A stretch of 64,000 bases of DNA from Durusdinium trenchii (taxonomy: Eukaryota > Sar > Dinophyceae > Suessiales > Symbiodiniaceae): positions 331,529 through 395,528 of the forward strand of contig CAXAMN010008557.1 in assembly GCA_963970005.1 (NCBI GenBank), given 5' to 3'. The notes beneath the pieces are model-generated. The model ran no database searches. It saw only the letters and a program-made list of their open reading frames with translations, and had not been told where the DNA came from. Of this stretch, positions 1 to 10,190 are shown piece after piece; position 1 is the stretch's first letter, and every line of letters starts with the position of its first letter. Both the position numbers and the translations under genes were made by a program.

Positions 1-46
1 CCACCACCACCACCACCACCACCACCACCACCACCACCACCACCAC
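1..46. repeat. CCA trinucleotide microsatellite
   Basis: Uninterrupted CCA repeats run from the window edge to base 46, so the array probably continues outside the window. Confidence 0.95.
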
Positions 47-94
47 CCGGGTCATCAGTTTCTTCTTTTGGAAATGTTTTTGGTTTTGGTTTCC

Positions 95-222
95 TGGTTT
101 TGGTTACCGAATCAGCGGTTTTGGTTACCGAATCAGCGGTTTTGGTTACTGAATCAGCGAGTTTTGGCTACCGAATCAGCGGTTTTGGTTACCGAATCAG
201 ACCGTTTGTTTACCGAATCAGA
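95..222. repeat. 21-bp tandem repeat
   Basis: Six units of 21-22 bp share the core GGTTACCGAATCAGCG with few changes. The period is divisible by three, so the plus strand reads as repeated FWLPNQR heptapeptides; this is a by-product of the repeat, not evidence of a gene. Confidence 0.9.
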
Positions 223-1814
223 CGTCGACCCTTTTCAACTATCTTGGCTTATAGATCTTGAAGCCAAGGGCCTTAGGCAACAGATAGGGCCTATCAGGAT
301 CACCGGAACCTCTTCGGAGTGGGGCAGTTGTTTGAGGGACTGGCCAGGCATCACTGCAGTCCATGCGAGCGAAACCTGAGGCGCTTGGATCGGGACGCCA
401 AAGGATACGAGAGGATGGAAAGACCTCAAAAACTGCAGCATGTTGAAGATTCTGAGAGTGTAGGACAACGGCACACTTGCGATCTGAACCGATCCCGGCG
501 GATCCTTCAATTCCTTCGGCAGGCTGCCTTCTCAGCAGCCTGTTCGCTCTTCTTCACGGGCGGGAGCGCAGGATTCGGCCATAACATGCACATCAGGATT
601 CAGTTTGCAGAAGATCGCCACAAAGCAGTTGCATAATCACTCCAGTAATGGCAGGAGCTGATGCATTGGTAGGGGCAGGGCAGCTCAGAGGGGGCAATAG
701 GTTCTAAACCTCAACACATGTATCCATCCTTGCAGCACAAGTCAAAAATATGCCTTCGAACGGGGCAGATTGTCCGGCCGTAGACTCATAGACTTTCAGG
801 TGCAGGGAGAATCTCTTCACACCTCTTATGAGCAAGCTTTTGAGAGTCCCGGCAGCTGCCGGACCGCGGCTTCTCTTTCATGTGCTGAGGCCTTGCTTGC
901 CAGCCAGTCCTTGCTTGACGCACAGGCCCGTGATCTGTTTGTGATTTGTTCGATATCAAAAGGAACAAGGCAGACCGGTTGAGGGGTGTCCTGGACTTCT
1001 GAAAGAATCCTTCAAACTTCAAAGAAAGTCGTGCAAGTCGGTTGAGCTCCTTCCGCAATGCCAGCACTGGAGTCCATGATTTGCAGCTGCACTAGATTGA
1101 ACCCAATTCCAAGATCTGAATTAGCAGGACCATTTGTTGTGCCATTTCCAATACTCTAACAAGCCCAGATGGTTTTCCAATTCAGCTCTTGCAATCTCAA
1201 CAACTGCTTGAGGCTCCTCGGATCTTCCAATCGCTGGAGCAGTTGCTGGGTCTCTCACAGGCCTTTTCTGAATCCAGCAGATGTATCATGACGCTTTTTC
1301 TATCTTTTTCTTACCAATCACCGCACGACGCGTCCAGTGCCTTTGGCCCTGTTGGCTCCCGGAAAATTGGGTTGGGATTCACCTTCAGGCCGTCGCGCGG
1401 GCGGCGAATGTGGATGGTGGGGCACCCTGTCATCACTGTATCGGTGGTATTGGTGGAGTCTCAAGGCAAGACGCTCCGCTTGCAAGTTGCGGAGTCGCGT
1501 GGTGGCGTGGTATACTTGGAAGAATGGCTTACGGTCGCTGCGTGTTCCAGAGTTTCTCTGTATCCTTGGCTTGATGATGTTTTGGAAATACTGAAGTTCC
1601 TTTTCAGCTCAAGCATCAGGGTAGTGATACGAGGGTTGAGGATTATTGGAGAAACGGAGAAACGTGATTCTTTACAGACCCGGTTCTGTTTGCTTGTCCT
1701 CTATTAGGTCGAATGCGGCTCTCCTTTGCAGCATCTTCCTGCACATTGTGGCTTCAGCCTCTGAAGATCTGGGTCAATAGTTGTGCTTGATTGCCGAGCT
1801 GGGTGCTACATTAG
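223..1814. other. Stretch without a confident gene
   Basis: I see no recognisable gene here. The plus frame 1189-1707 is open for 172 codons from a TTG, and its first part has a protein-like composition (residues such as LLEAPRIFQSLEQLLGL), but no splice sites or family motifs support it. Confidence 0.4.
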
Positions 1815-1933
1815 TTTGAAGCGGAACCAAAGGCCTTTCGCACTTGCACAGTCGGAAACCGAAAGGTTCATTGTTTCGTATTCTATGCAATCCGCAATCC
1901 AACTTTCTCGGCCAATCCGTATCATCTTCGAAG
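1815..1933 (+). CDS. Candidate internal exon, unknown protein
   Basis: An open frame follows an AG at 1813-1814 and ends at a GTGCAG donor (1934). Its composition is protein-like (ISLKRNQRPFALAQSETERF). It ends in phase 1 and can join in phase to an acceptor at 2029-2030, which has the pyrimidine-rich lead CTTCTCTTTGTTTGGCAG. No family is recognised. This is a by-eye exon call. Confidence 0.35.
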
Positions 1934-2030
1934 GTGCAGCTGGCAACTGTCTGACTACTTGTCACGAAAGTGGGAGGAGGCGGGGTAAATCATGTAAACA
2001 GCGTTTGTTCGACTTCTCTTTGTTTGGCAG

Positions 2031-2303
2031 GATCATATGGGCACTTTAGAGTCCCAAATTGTCTCCCACTTTTTGCACTGTGGAGAACTAGCCATCAGCG
2101 GCAACTCAACAGCTTTGGGTCATCAGGTCCTGTATGGTCCTGGTGATTTGAATATGTTTGAATGCCGTTCCTCATTTTGGCCTCAGTGTGATCATTTGGG
2201 ATTCATGCTTGATGTTGACCCTGTTAATTATGGATATTGGCGACCTCTGGTCACTTTTGAACGAAACGACAGTATATGTTTTGCAGTCAGAACGCAATGC
2301 TGA
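2031..2303 (+). CDS. Candidate exon or small ORF, unknown protein
   Basis: A strong polypyrimidine-AG acceptor ends at 2030. Two readings are possible. An ATG at 2037 opens 88 codons to a stop at 2303 (begins MGTLESQIVSHF, later FMLDVDPVNYGYW), with a convincing protein composition. Alternatively a phase-1 join to the exon ending at 1933 reads GSYGHFRVPNCLP and stops earlier. If the first is right, the AG could be a spliced-leader acceptor just before the start codon. No domain is recognised. Confidence 0.4.
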   Translation, partial: DHMGTLESQIVSHFLHCGELAISGNSTALGHQVLYGPGDLNMFECRSSFWPQCDHLGFMLDVDPVNYGYWRPLVTFERNDSICFAVRTQC

Positions 2304-3493
2304 ACGGCTGAACGTTCGTGAAAAGAACATAAACCAAAAGCTGCGGGACCGGATGTGGGACCTGGGACCGGCATGGCTCGTCATTGTCCGATTAGCCGTT
2401 GTAATCTTACGGCTGGCAGAGTTGGTGTCTCCAGGTTGTTTGGGACAGCTTTGCAGAGCGTTTTCACCTCCTTTGTTCGGATGGCTCGAGATATCTCAGC
2501 ACTTTCTGACCACAACACTTATGCCACATATATACATATACAGCATATACATGTCTCTTTTGATTCCTTTTCCATTGTGATGGCCATGGTGTCTACTTTG
2601 GAGAACCCCAGCCCTAGAATAATCGTGACATAGAAAGTCACGATTGCTAAGTCGCTGTGCGACCGCCAGGTGAATGTCTCTGACACACCCGAGGCCCATG
2701 GCCGCGCGGCTCAGTGGATTCGTCCGACTTCGGTCAGCGGTGCCCAAAAACGACCTTCTCTGAAAAAGCCCTGAGAAACGAAGGTCGTCCATTCTGTCTC
2801 ATGAATTGGGCGAACTCACCGGCCGACCATCGGGAGTCGCTTGTCTGGCGGACACGACCCTGCCCAGCAAGCTGGCACAGCAACTCTGAGCGATGTCCGG
2901 AGTTCGTTGCAGGATTTGGATGAGGAGAAAGATTCCAGTCACCACCTGAGTCAGGGACCAAGACATAGTGGACACTGCATGTTTGTATATTGTGACATGC
3001 TGAGACGCAACATCTCGGCTGTGATAACAAGGAAGGTCCTCAACGCAAGCGCTCATGCCGCTTCACCGAGGTGTACTGAACCGGCGCATTAAGCTCCTTG
3101 CTCAAGCAGGCCGTTTTTTCCGGGAGAGCATGGGCCAAAGACAAGTCGGCCAACTCAAGGGGACGCCTAAGATGCCTCTGATACATTTAATATCATTTAA
3201 TTTATACTGTTTGAGATATAGGACGGGATTCCTTTGATCACTGCAGAACAACTGAAGTGTTACACTTGAGGCTCTTCCCTGAGACGAAGTGTCAAGACCT
3301 CCGCTGACTATTGGGATCACAGGCGCAGCGCTCACGGCGCTCACGGCGCGCAGTTTGCGAATCAAGCGATTTTGTGGACAAATGTAGACAAAGCTGGATT
3401 CTAACAATTCTTGTGGTTGGTTAAAACAAATTGTTAAGCATTCAACCTTTAGTGGTTGTTGGATCCCATTTTTGGCCTCCTGCCTTACCCCAG
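2304..3493. other. Possible upstream exons of the gene ending at 3643
   Basis: Two plus-strand frames look protein-like but lack clear boundaries. One at 2841-3092 contains LSDVRSSLQDLDEEKDSSHH. The other starts with an ATG at 3055 (MPLHRGVLNRRIKLLAQAGR) and loses protein character near 3190. Both lie in the orientation of the exon at 3494-3643. The rest shows nothing clear. Confidence 0.3.
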
Positions 3494-3643
3494 GCGACGC
3501 TTCATTCGGTGCTTGGCGAAGCCAGGCTGGGACAGGGTGTTTTGCGATGGGCATGGTGCACAGCCAACGGGGATGTCTTTCACAGGACAACCCCTACCAA
3601 CCTTGAACTGCTAAATATCCACAAAGTCATGGATTGGACCTGA
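3494..3643 (+). CDS. Candidate terminal exon, unknown protein
   Basis: The acceptor is very good: a pyrimidine-rich run (TTTTTGGCCTCCTGCCTTACCCCAG) ends at 3493. The frame is open in phase 0 for 49 codons to a TGA at 3641-3643. The protein has a natural composition (HSVLGEARLGQGVLRWAW at the start, TNLELLNIHKVMDWT at the end). No family is recognised. It is probably the 3' exon of a gene whose earlier exons lie at about 2.8-3.2 kb. Confidence 0.5.
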   Translation, partial: ATLHSVLGEARLGQGVLRWAWCTANGDVFHRTTPTNLELLNIHKVMDWT

Positions 3644-4221
3644 AGGTTCCTATCTAGCTGGCGTAGGACCAGCCTGTCCTAATGGCCCGGAGGTGGAGGT
3701 GGTGCGAGCGAAGCGGACCTGCGCTTGCAGGGACTCCGAGGCTCCAGAGGCTCTGGAGGTGGAGGACTGGAACATGTTGACAAGATGAAGGAAAGTAAGA
3801 CAAGGTAATGGATATTCATATGATATTAAGTAAGATACTCCTATTCACCTTGGACGAACGCTTGCAGCAATCTTGGTCAGGCCAGCTTGAGACACCCCTT
3901 CAACCACGGTCTGACTTCGCTAAAGACTGCAACGTTTGAGCCATTGAGGGGGGCTGGGCAAATGATAAGGGACTCACAAAACAACGATACCATATGAATC
4001 CCTATGAGTTTCCCAAACATTGGGAAACGATAGGGGACTCACAAACTTGATGCAACAGCCCCTAACTCATGTGGATGCATGGAGATGCCGAGGCTCTTTC
4101 TACCTCGAGATGCCAAAGCAACAGAGCTTGCAGCTCATGTGCGACGGCTGAGGACGGGAGAGAACTGAAGAGGAAATGGAAAGGCCATGTCAAGACTTTA
4201 GCAAAGAAGCTCGAACATCAT
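3644..4221. other. Intergenic stretch with one small ORF
   Basis: 3660-3770 is a G-rich GGAGGTGG/GAGGCTC-type simple region. GGGACTCACAAA occurs twice, at about 3970 and 4034. An ATG at 4069 opens 62 codons containing EDGRELKRKWKGHVKTLAKK, which runs into the repeat at 4222; it may be an exon but has no clear boundary. Confidence 0.35.
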
Positions 4222-4434
4222 AACCCGGTACTACTTGTAGTAGCGTCTTGCTATTAGTAGCGATGCCAGGAGCTACGTTCGTAGCGTCCTTGCTAGTAGC
4301 TAGACAAGAATAGTCCCATAGGTGCACACGCCAGGAGCCCCTAGTAGCTTCTTGCTCCTAGTAGTGAGGCCAGGAGATGCCAGGAGCCCCTAGTAACGTA
4401 GGAGCCCCTAGTAGCTTCTTGCTCCTAGCCCGGT
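4222..4434. repeat. CTAGTAG-type dispersed repeat cluster
   Basis: Imperfect units built from GCCAGGAGCCCCTAGTAGC and TTCTTGCTCCTAGTAG alternate over about 210 bp. The same units recur at 16634-16712, 17163-17276, 21640-21735, 22785-22900, 37683-38010, 47655-47720 and 61195-61285. Confidence 0.85.
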
Positions 4435-4894
4435 TCGGGTCCCGAACTCGTCGTCCTCGTTGTGGTGCCAGTGGTGTGGTGGAAGACCTGGTGGTTATGT
4501 CGAGCCGCAAGCGGAGCCTCGAGGCATTGGGGAGGTTTCGGGGGAAAGGTCCTTTCGGGGAAAGGAGAGGTCTCCGAGGCCGGAGAGGCGTTTTCTTTTT
4601 TTGAAGGGATGCTAAACATGGAACATGTAATGAATGAGAATGGGGAGAACAACCTGGTTGAATGGAGGGGAATGGGAGGAATGATGTTTCTCATTCACAT
4701 CCTTTGACTGTTGACCAACAAGCACGCCACAATTGAAAAAGAAGCAGACATGGAGCATGGAAGTAACAAAGTAGAAGGATTGCAGGACAGGAGCTGCTTG
4801 ATCCACGGGTATGCTGTCGTCTTATTCCAAAGTCAGACAGCTTGGAAGTTCTCGTTCAGATTTATTTATAGCCGTGTGAAGATACCCTTGGAAG

Positions 4895-5000
4895 ATTAAG
4901 TTTCCCTAAGAATCTAGGAACCAAATGATTCGTGCGAGCATGAGCTATCCTGCGTCCTACCTACGCTTAAGCTACTAGCTATCTCTTCTACGGCCTAGGC
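4895..5000 (-). repeat. Dispersed repeat, copy A (inverted relative to 47.7 kb)
   Basis: The segment containing TTTCCCTAAGAATCTAGGAA, then CCAAATGATTCGTGCGAGC, GAGCTATCCTGCGTCCTA and CTCTTCTACGGCCTAGGCC matches the reverse complement of 47655-47830 block by block, with point changes and one indel. No coding potential is seen. Confidence 0.8.
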
Positions 5001-5280
5001 CCCCCCGCCCGAAAAGCACATTGTTTGTACAAGTTGGAAAGTGCGATGAAAGTGCAATGAAGTGATAGACAAAACTACTCAGCACCTCCATGACACGTTT
5101 AGACTCAATGCGACCTCTCCTCGGGCCCAAGGGGATCATCGTATGTCAAGCAAGAGCAGCAGTGCAGCAGATTAGCAAACATGTGATGATTTGTGGGATG
5201 TGCGCATGAACGAAACAATTTAGTTTTGGACATGGTCAAAACCACATACTTCTTCAGCTCTGTCAGCTGGCCATGGTCAC

Positions 5281-5511
5281 CTGCTCTGGATTCCACATCT
5301 TGATGAGGGCAGAGGGTCGACCAGATCTGGAGGCTCCTTGGGGGTCGCTGAGGAATGAGCCCAGAACGCGGAGAGAATAAGGAGCTGAGGAATCTTCTAG
5401 GATATCGTTACTGTGACTTTTGGATGCTTTTGGACCTTTGGCATCGCTTACTGAGGATGCTTGCGTTCGTGCTTGCTCTGAAGTCTGATCACTCCTGATC
5501 AGGTTGTATGT
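5281..5511 (-). CDS. Candidate internal exon on the minus strand
   Basis: On the minus strand the sequence CATCTTCAG gives an acceptor ending at 5512, and GAGCAG followed by GTGACC gives a donor just below 5281. The 231-bp segment is open in phase 0 at both ends (77 codons). It is rich in serine, charged residues and short motifs such as SSVSDAKGPKASKSHS and LRVLGSFLSDPQ, suggesting a disordered region. It is one of the few credible minus-strand segments. No family is recognised. Confidence 0.35.
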
Positions 5512-5660
5512 CTGAAGATGGCCAGTGGGAAGAATGCGAGTGATGCTTGGCTTCACAAGAGCCAATCGTCCTGGTCAATTGAAACAGAACGGTGTACTTT
5601 ACTTTCTTCCAAAATAGAATGACGAGATGAACACTTCCATAAACTTCGCTTGGGCCATTG

Positions 5661-5725
5661 CTAGTAGGTTGGAGGCCAACGCTATTAGGTTGGAGGCCAT
5701 CGCTAGTAGGTTGGTGGAGGTCTCA
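5661..5725. repeat. GGTTGGAGGCCATCGCTA dispersed repeat
   Basis: Three units of about 22 bp (TAGGTTGGAGGCCATCGCTA and variants) are in tandem. Related units occur at 7153-7200, 16650-16692, 19498-19542 (inverted) and 38041-38058. Confidence 0.85.
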
Positions 5726-5780
5726 TTCCGGTTCCTGAAAAAGAGCACCTCTTGCAGGCGTATGACGGCATATCACCATG

Positions 5781-5994
5781 AGTGGCTCATTGTGACTCAC
5801 TGAGTTTTGATCTGGGGCCGTTGCCACCAACTACTCCGCGCAATCAAGGTGAACCACCAGACTATGGCAGCCAAGACTTCTGGGAGGCGATGGTAGTCTA
5901 TGACAATGAAATTGGGGGTACTTTCTGTTTGTGGAAAGAGTTTGAGTCTTCAACGCTTTTCTTCAAACGGATCCCTTACAATCTCTCTTTGTGA
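5781..5994 (+). CDS. Candidate terminal exon, unknown protein
   Basis: An AG acceptor precedes 5781, and the frame runs 70 codons to a TGA at 5992-5994. The composition is strongly protein-like (LGPLPPTTPRNQGEPPDYGS, then FWEAMVVYDNEIGG and LWKEFESSTLFF). No competing frame of similar quality exists on either strand. No family is recognised; upstream exons were not located. Confidence 0.45.
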
Positions 5995-6102
5995 CATTTC
6001 CTTCACCAATTCTTTCCTTGCGTAATCTCCCTAAGGGATAGAAAGGACCCCTGAACCGTGCGACAGATTGAACTATAGTGCTGCTGAGGGAATGGTTTTC
6101 AG

Positions 6103-6254
6103 GGTCCACCATGTCCTATCTGAAAGAATTCCAAATGCGACCAGACTTGAAGACGTTCCTCATTGCGCCAGGCACACTTCTCACAGGCCAGCAGTGGGGC
6201 CGCGACAGACCCAACGGCCTTGGAATTCGAGTGGCTCAGTGCCTTTGGCTTTGA
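6103..6254 (+). CDS. Candidate first exon, unknown protein
   Basis: TGGTTTTCAG gives an acceptor ending at 6102, and GGTCCACC precedes an ATG at 6111. The frame then runs 47 codons (begins MSYLKEFQMRPDLKTFLIAP, continues LLTGQQWGRD) to a TGA at 6252. It could be a small complete protein, or a first exon ending at a GTGGCT donor around 6231. The AG upstream could serve as a spliced-leader acceptor. No family is recognised. Confidence 0.45.
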
Positions 6255-7918
6255 AGTCTTGCAACGGCCTCATTTTTAATCATTATTAGCAGAAACAATC
6301 TGTGCTGGGTAGTTTGGGTGCTACACTTGCCTTCCCTACCAGTGACTACTTCAACCAGGTTGAAGTCTCGCGACTAGCTATAAGTGGCATGTTGCATACA
6401 GCCAGCCAAATCAGCGCTCCCCAAAGAAACTGCTAAAACATTGATTAAAACGGCAATAAGTTACAACACGATCCAATGACATGCCCTGACGCCTGAAAAA
6501 ACCATTTGTGCCTACAATGAGAACAGCTCCCTGTGGTATATTCAGACATCAGCAGACACTTCGGCATGTCAGACCTCAGATCCATCTCCGAAACCACGAC
6601 CTCGGACCGAGCTGTTCCGGCGTCGCTCCGCAGGGCGCGTCGCTTCGGCCGAGGTGGAGATTGGAAGGTCCTGCTGCCTCTCTTGACGCCGCATCTGCCC
6701 GAGGCGGGGCGCACGTCGGACACGTCGGGGCGCACGTCGGGCATGTCGATGCGATTCGTTGGGGTGAAAGGTCGGGTAATTGCCTGGGTAGGTAGATCAT
6801 GGTAGATCTGATAGTGGGCAGATTGCGAAATGTGGCCAGGTCATCTATTTTGACCATGAGTATTGTGGTAGGTTCCCGCACTGCAGGCGAAAGCAGAGAG
6901 AGGTATTTGATGGTAAATGGTAGTTGAGGTATTTGCTTATTGCTAGCATCATTGTTGATCAATAACCAGGCGGCTAGAATTGTGGCAAGTAATTATATAA
7001 CATAGGTCTTAGAATTTAAGATGTGGCCTGGAGTAAGTGATTGAAATGCTGAGCATTGCTGAGCCGTACTTGACAATGTTCTATGCACGCTGTTGGCAGG
7101 AATAAACAAGAGGTGCAGTGTCTCCTGAAAAAGTTTTGTTGTTGACACTTGTGCTATTAGGTTGGAGGCCATCATTATCAGGTTGGAGGCCATCGCTAGT
7201 GGGTCTTGGCACTTTCATGTGCTGGTATGTTGACACTTTCCATGGCCCTCTGAACAGAAGGCCTTGGACTTACCCGTGCAGGGTGGACGTATCCTTCATC
7301 CCGGCTGTGGCATGTGCCTTGTTTCAAGGGAGAACGCAGTTCTATGTTGGGAGGTTTAAGTGCTTCTTTGCATGTGATCTTTTTTCGTACATATATCCTT
7401 GTGTTTTATAGGTTCGAACTGCATAATATTGATGTCTGGATGCTGAACGGTTTGATCTATCTTAATTCAGTGATGCTTGCATTTACTCGTCTCATACATA
7501 CAAGGTCACTTTTGCCGATCTTTCTGCAAAGAGAGGCCTGGAGCCCAGGAAGAAAACAAGGTTTTAAAAGCCATCGAATCAAAGCCATCTAAACCCGTCG
7601 GTTTAGAATCAGCCGACTTTCTGTTCTGCGTTGCGTCGGTTGAACCCCACCAGGTTCATGGACAGATTCTCAGCGTGGACAGCAGTGGGGAGCCGCAGAT
7701 CCAGCAGGTGGAACATGGTGGAAGAGCTGGTCTCCAGCTGTCTGGGAAAACCTCCAACTAACTTGTGGTTTGCGGGGAGGAACCACAGACACTGGGAAGC
7801 ATCTTCATCCAGAAACCAGCTGCCACAGGGAAGCAGCCGCACTCTGCAGCTTCACTTGCAGCCATTGATTTGGCAATCCTGACGACATCCGCCTCCAAGC
7901 TCTAGATGAAACTTAAAG
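6255..7918. other. Mostly gene-poor stretch
   Basis: 6600-6745 is a GC-rich island with a 21-bp duplication (GGGGCGCACGTCGG twice); frames there are open on both strands and cannot be told apart. 7153-7200 carries two GGTTGGAGGCCATC units. 7570-7842 is open in plus and minus frames of equally good composition, so I cannot assign a strand. 7292-7411 may include an exon (plus frame containing FIPAVACALFQGRTQFYVG). Confidence 0.35.
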
Positions 7919-9163
7919 ACCTGTGATTGCTCAGAGAGCAAGGACGTTGTTCAATCAGTGCAATCTATGGAATCTGCCAAGGGTGTCCAGCTGTTCTTGG
8001 TCCTTGTGTTTCTGGGCAAAGGTGGCAGTTGTATCAACCTCATGCGAGAGCGCTACACCGATCATCCTGGCCTTACCTGGGAGGCTCTTGGGCATTTACA
8101 GTGGTTTGGCCAGGTTCGACTTCCGCTATCATCCTGTACATAGGAGAAGGTGCCCTTACCATGTACCCAGCTGTCTATTATAGTCGTAGCCCAACAAATC
8201 TTTCCTTCCCTCCGTTTGTATAGGTTAGTCGGATCCTTCCACATGTTTGGAGAAATATAGACGCGAGACTTAGTCACTGTTATGTGGCATGGCAGGTACT
8301 AGATGTAACTAAACTGGATGAGTTGGAGCCGACCTTCGATGCCGCAGTGGAGAAGGGATGCCGGACAGCCCAGCGAATTTCCACACGGCCACCCATCCGA
8401 GTCTTTCATGGGGATCTGGAATCCTGCCACCCACGGCCACCCATGCCTTTCCGGTGTTGCAGCCTGGTGAAATGGAGGGCAAAGAGCACACAATTTGTTC
8501 AGGTTTGAAGGGCATAACGTCGGCGAGATTAACGTACATTTCACTATGCCAAAAACCACCAAAGGCATCGATGTGTTCAATGGGTGGAAATAGAGCATGA
8601 TGGCCCAGCGGTTTTTGAAGAAGAGCTGCTGCCATCTCGAGTGTTGAACTTCTTCCATTCATGTAGAAACATGTTGACAAAAGAAAGGTTGTGTGCAGAT
8701 CACTGTTTTCACCCATTCCTGTTTTGTCCTATGGAAAGTGGAACTTTGCTCTCCACAGGTCAAGTCATTGACAGTTCTGGTATCCGATAACGAAGCATTT
8801 GTTTCTCACAAAACGTCCCACCCAACTGCACTACGGGAAACTGGCCCTTGGCACGGAGCAAAGCCACTTGCATGGTTGAGTCTCCCGTATCTCGATAGAT
8901 CACTGTATGACTTCTATCTTATGCGGCAGAGCATTTAAAGACTTTTCCAAGATGGCCACAGCGAATTGTTGATTTGCAACCTTTCAGGTTTGGATGCCCT
9001 GCTTTGCTGCAGTGATCAAGAGGCGTGGAGTGCAAGAATGAACAGCCTGATCGCTGCAATCGCATCAGTGAGCAAGGAAATTCGGAAAATAAACACCCTC
9101 ATGGAAGAACAAATCCTGCTCCACAAAACTGAGACTTCAATTTCCTCAGACTTCAATCCCTGA
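7919..9163 (+). CDS. Candidate multi-exon gene, unknown function
   Basis: A run of plus-strand exons can be read in order. About 7919-8113 contains LMRERYTDHPGLTWEALG and ends at a GTTCGA donor. 8296 to about 8470 starts after GGCAG and contains KLDELEPTFDAAVEKGC; it joins the first in phase 0. About 8565-8690 contains HDGPAVFEEELLPSRVLNFF. 8759 to about 8928 starts after CTCTCCACAG and contains LTVLVSDNEAF. 8988-9163 is a terminal exon after ACCTTTCAG, with a predicted helical tail (IASVSKEIRKINTLMEEQIL) and a TGA stop. Some phases depend on GC donors and are unverified. An antisense frame at 8492-8635 also looks protein-like but conflicts with the better plus exons. No family is recognised. 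Confidence 0.45.
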
Positions 9164-9535
9164 GAACTTCTAACTATGATGGCCTTGAACATGAATTCTC
9201 ATTCATTCTCACTCACATGAATGCTTCCGAAGCTTGGAGGGCCACATCTGCTCAATGCGAATGCGATGCGACGTTCAGGGAGGTATGGTTTGTGCGCATT
9301 CAAAATGCCTACCAACTATATAGTATTTTTTGCTGCGCCAAAGAGGACCATTCTTGGGATTGTGTGATAGAATGACGGTCTGTGTTTGTGGACCTAACTT
9401 ATGTCAAGGGCCCCTGGACAACCTTGGTCGCGACTCCTAAACAATGTTGCCAAAGGCAAACGGAAGAGAGCCTTGTTCGACAGAGATTACTAGTTTGGAC
9501 AAGGATAAATCGTTCTTTACCCTGTCACCTACCAG
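9164..9535. other. Intergenic stretch
   Basis: Nothing recognisable. It includes a short ATTCTCATTCATTCTCACTC direct repeat near 9195. Confidence 0.4.
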
Positions 9536-9687
9536 TAGCCGAACAAACCCCAGTCCATGATTCTTTACATGGAGAAGCATTCCCCAGCTTAGTCGCCATG
9601 GCGATGCTGCAGCAACGGCCATCTTTTGATCGTCCTGAAGCGCAGGCAGTGGCCAATGTAGGGGAAGATCACGAGGCTTTGCACTAA
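9536..9687 (+). CDS. Candidate terminal exon, unknown protein
   Basis: CGTTCTTTACCCTGTCACCTACCAG gives a pyrimidine-rich acceptor ending at 9535. The frame continues to a TAA at 9685-9687, with acidic, protein-like content (VHDSLHGEAFPSLVAMAML, then VANVGEDHEALH). A minus frame over 9437-9622 is also open, so the strand is not certain. No family is recognised. Confidence 0.3.
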
Positions 9688-10036
9688 GTAGAAAACCAAT
9701 TGAAACGGGATCCTCTTTATCTTAAATAATTCATTGCGGGTTTCGAAGGTCTCAGTTTTTTGAAAGAGCACAGCTCAGCAACATGGCACAGATCGCAGAG
9801 GCGCCTGAAAAAGCCTGGGAGCAGATCGCAGAGGATCTGAGGCCAGACCTTGAGGTCGCACAGATCGCACATGTGACTAAATCCTGGCGTAGTCAACAAG
9901 TCTAACAGGTCCACCAGAGAGGTATTCCAGGATGTAATAATATATTATATATTATATAGTCTAATATGTCCTATATTGTTGTTGGTGTGTTTATTCATTC
10001 CAACGTTCCTATCCCTGGTGAACACCGTTGGCACAG
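9688..10036. other. Intergenic stretch with short CAGATCGCAGAGG repeats
   Basis: CAGATCGCAGAGG and GCACAGATCGCA recur between 9787 and 9872. An AT-rich TATATTATATATTATATAG run lies at about 9940-9960. No gene is seen. Confidence 0.4.
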
Positions 10037-10190
10037 GCGCAAGGGCGGTGTGAAGGACAGCGATGAGTTTACGCCAGCGGCGTTGATGCACGTGGGGTTC
10101 ATCCAAGATGAACTGGTGCAGAAGGCACAGCTTCGTGGATGCATGTCTTGCTTGGCACATATGAATTGGCCATTTCATTCAAGGGAATGA
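10037..10190 (+). CDS. Candidate terminal exon, unknown protein
   Basis: After an acceptor GTTGGCACAG (ending 10036) the frame reads 50 codons to a TGA. It contains VKDSDEFTPAALMHVGFIQD, then ELVQKAQLRGCMSCLAH with a CxxC. The minus strand over the same bases is also open but less protein-like. No family is recognised. Confidence 0.38.

Noticed and set aside
1189-1707. 172-codon plus-strand ORF from a TTG
   Set aside because: Only its first part looks protein-like and no splice or start signal supports it.
7570-7842. Protein-like frames on both strands over the same bases
   Set aside because: Plus and minus readings are equally good, so no strand could be assigned.
8299-8716. Minus-strand ORF with an attractive segment (FGGFWHSEMYVNLADVMPF)
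   Set aside because: It overlaps plus-strand exons at 8296-8470 and 8565-8690 that fit into an ordered exon series ending with a stop; kept only as an alternative.
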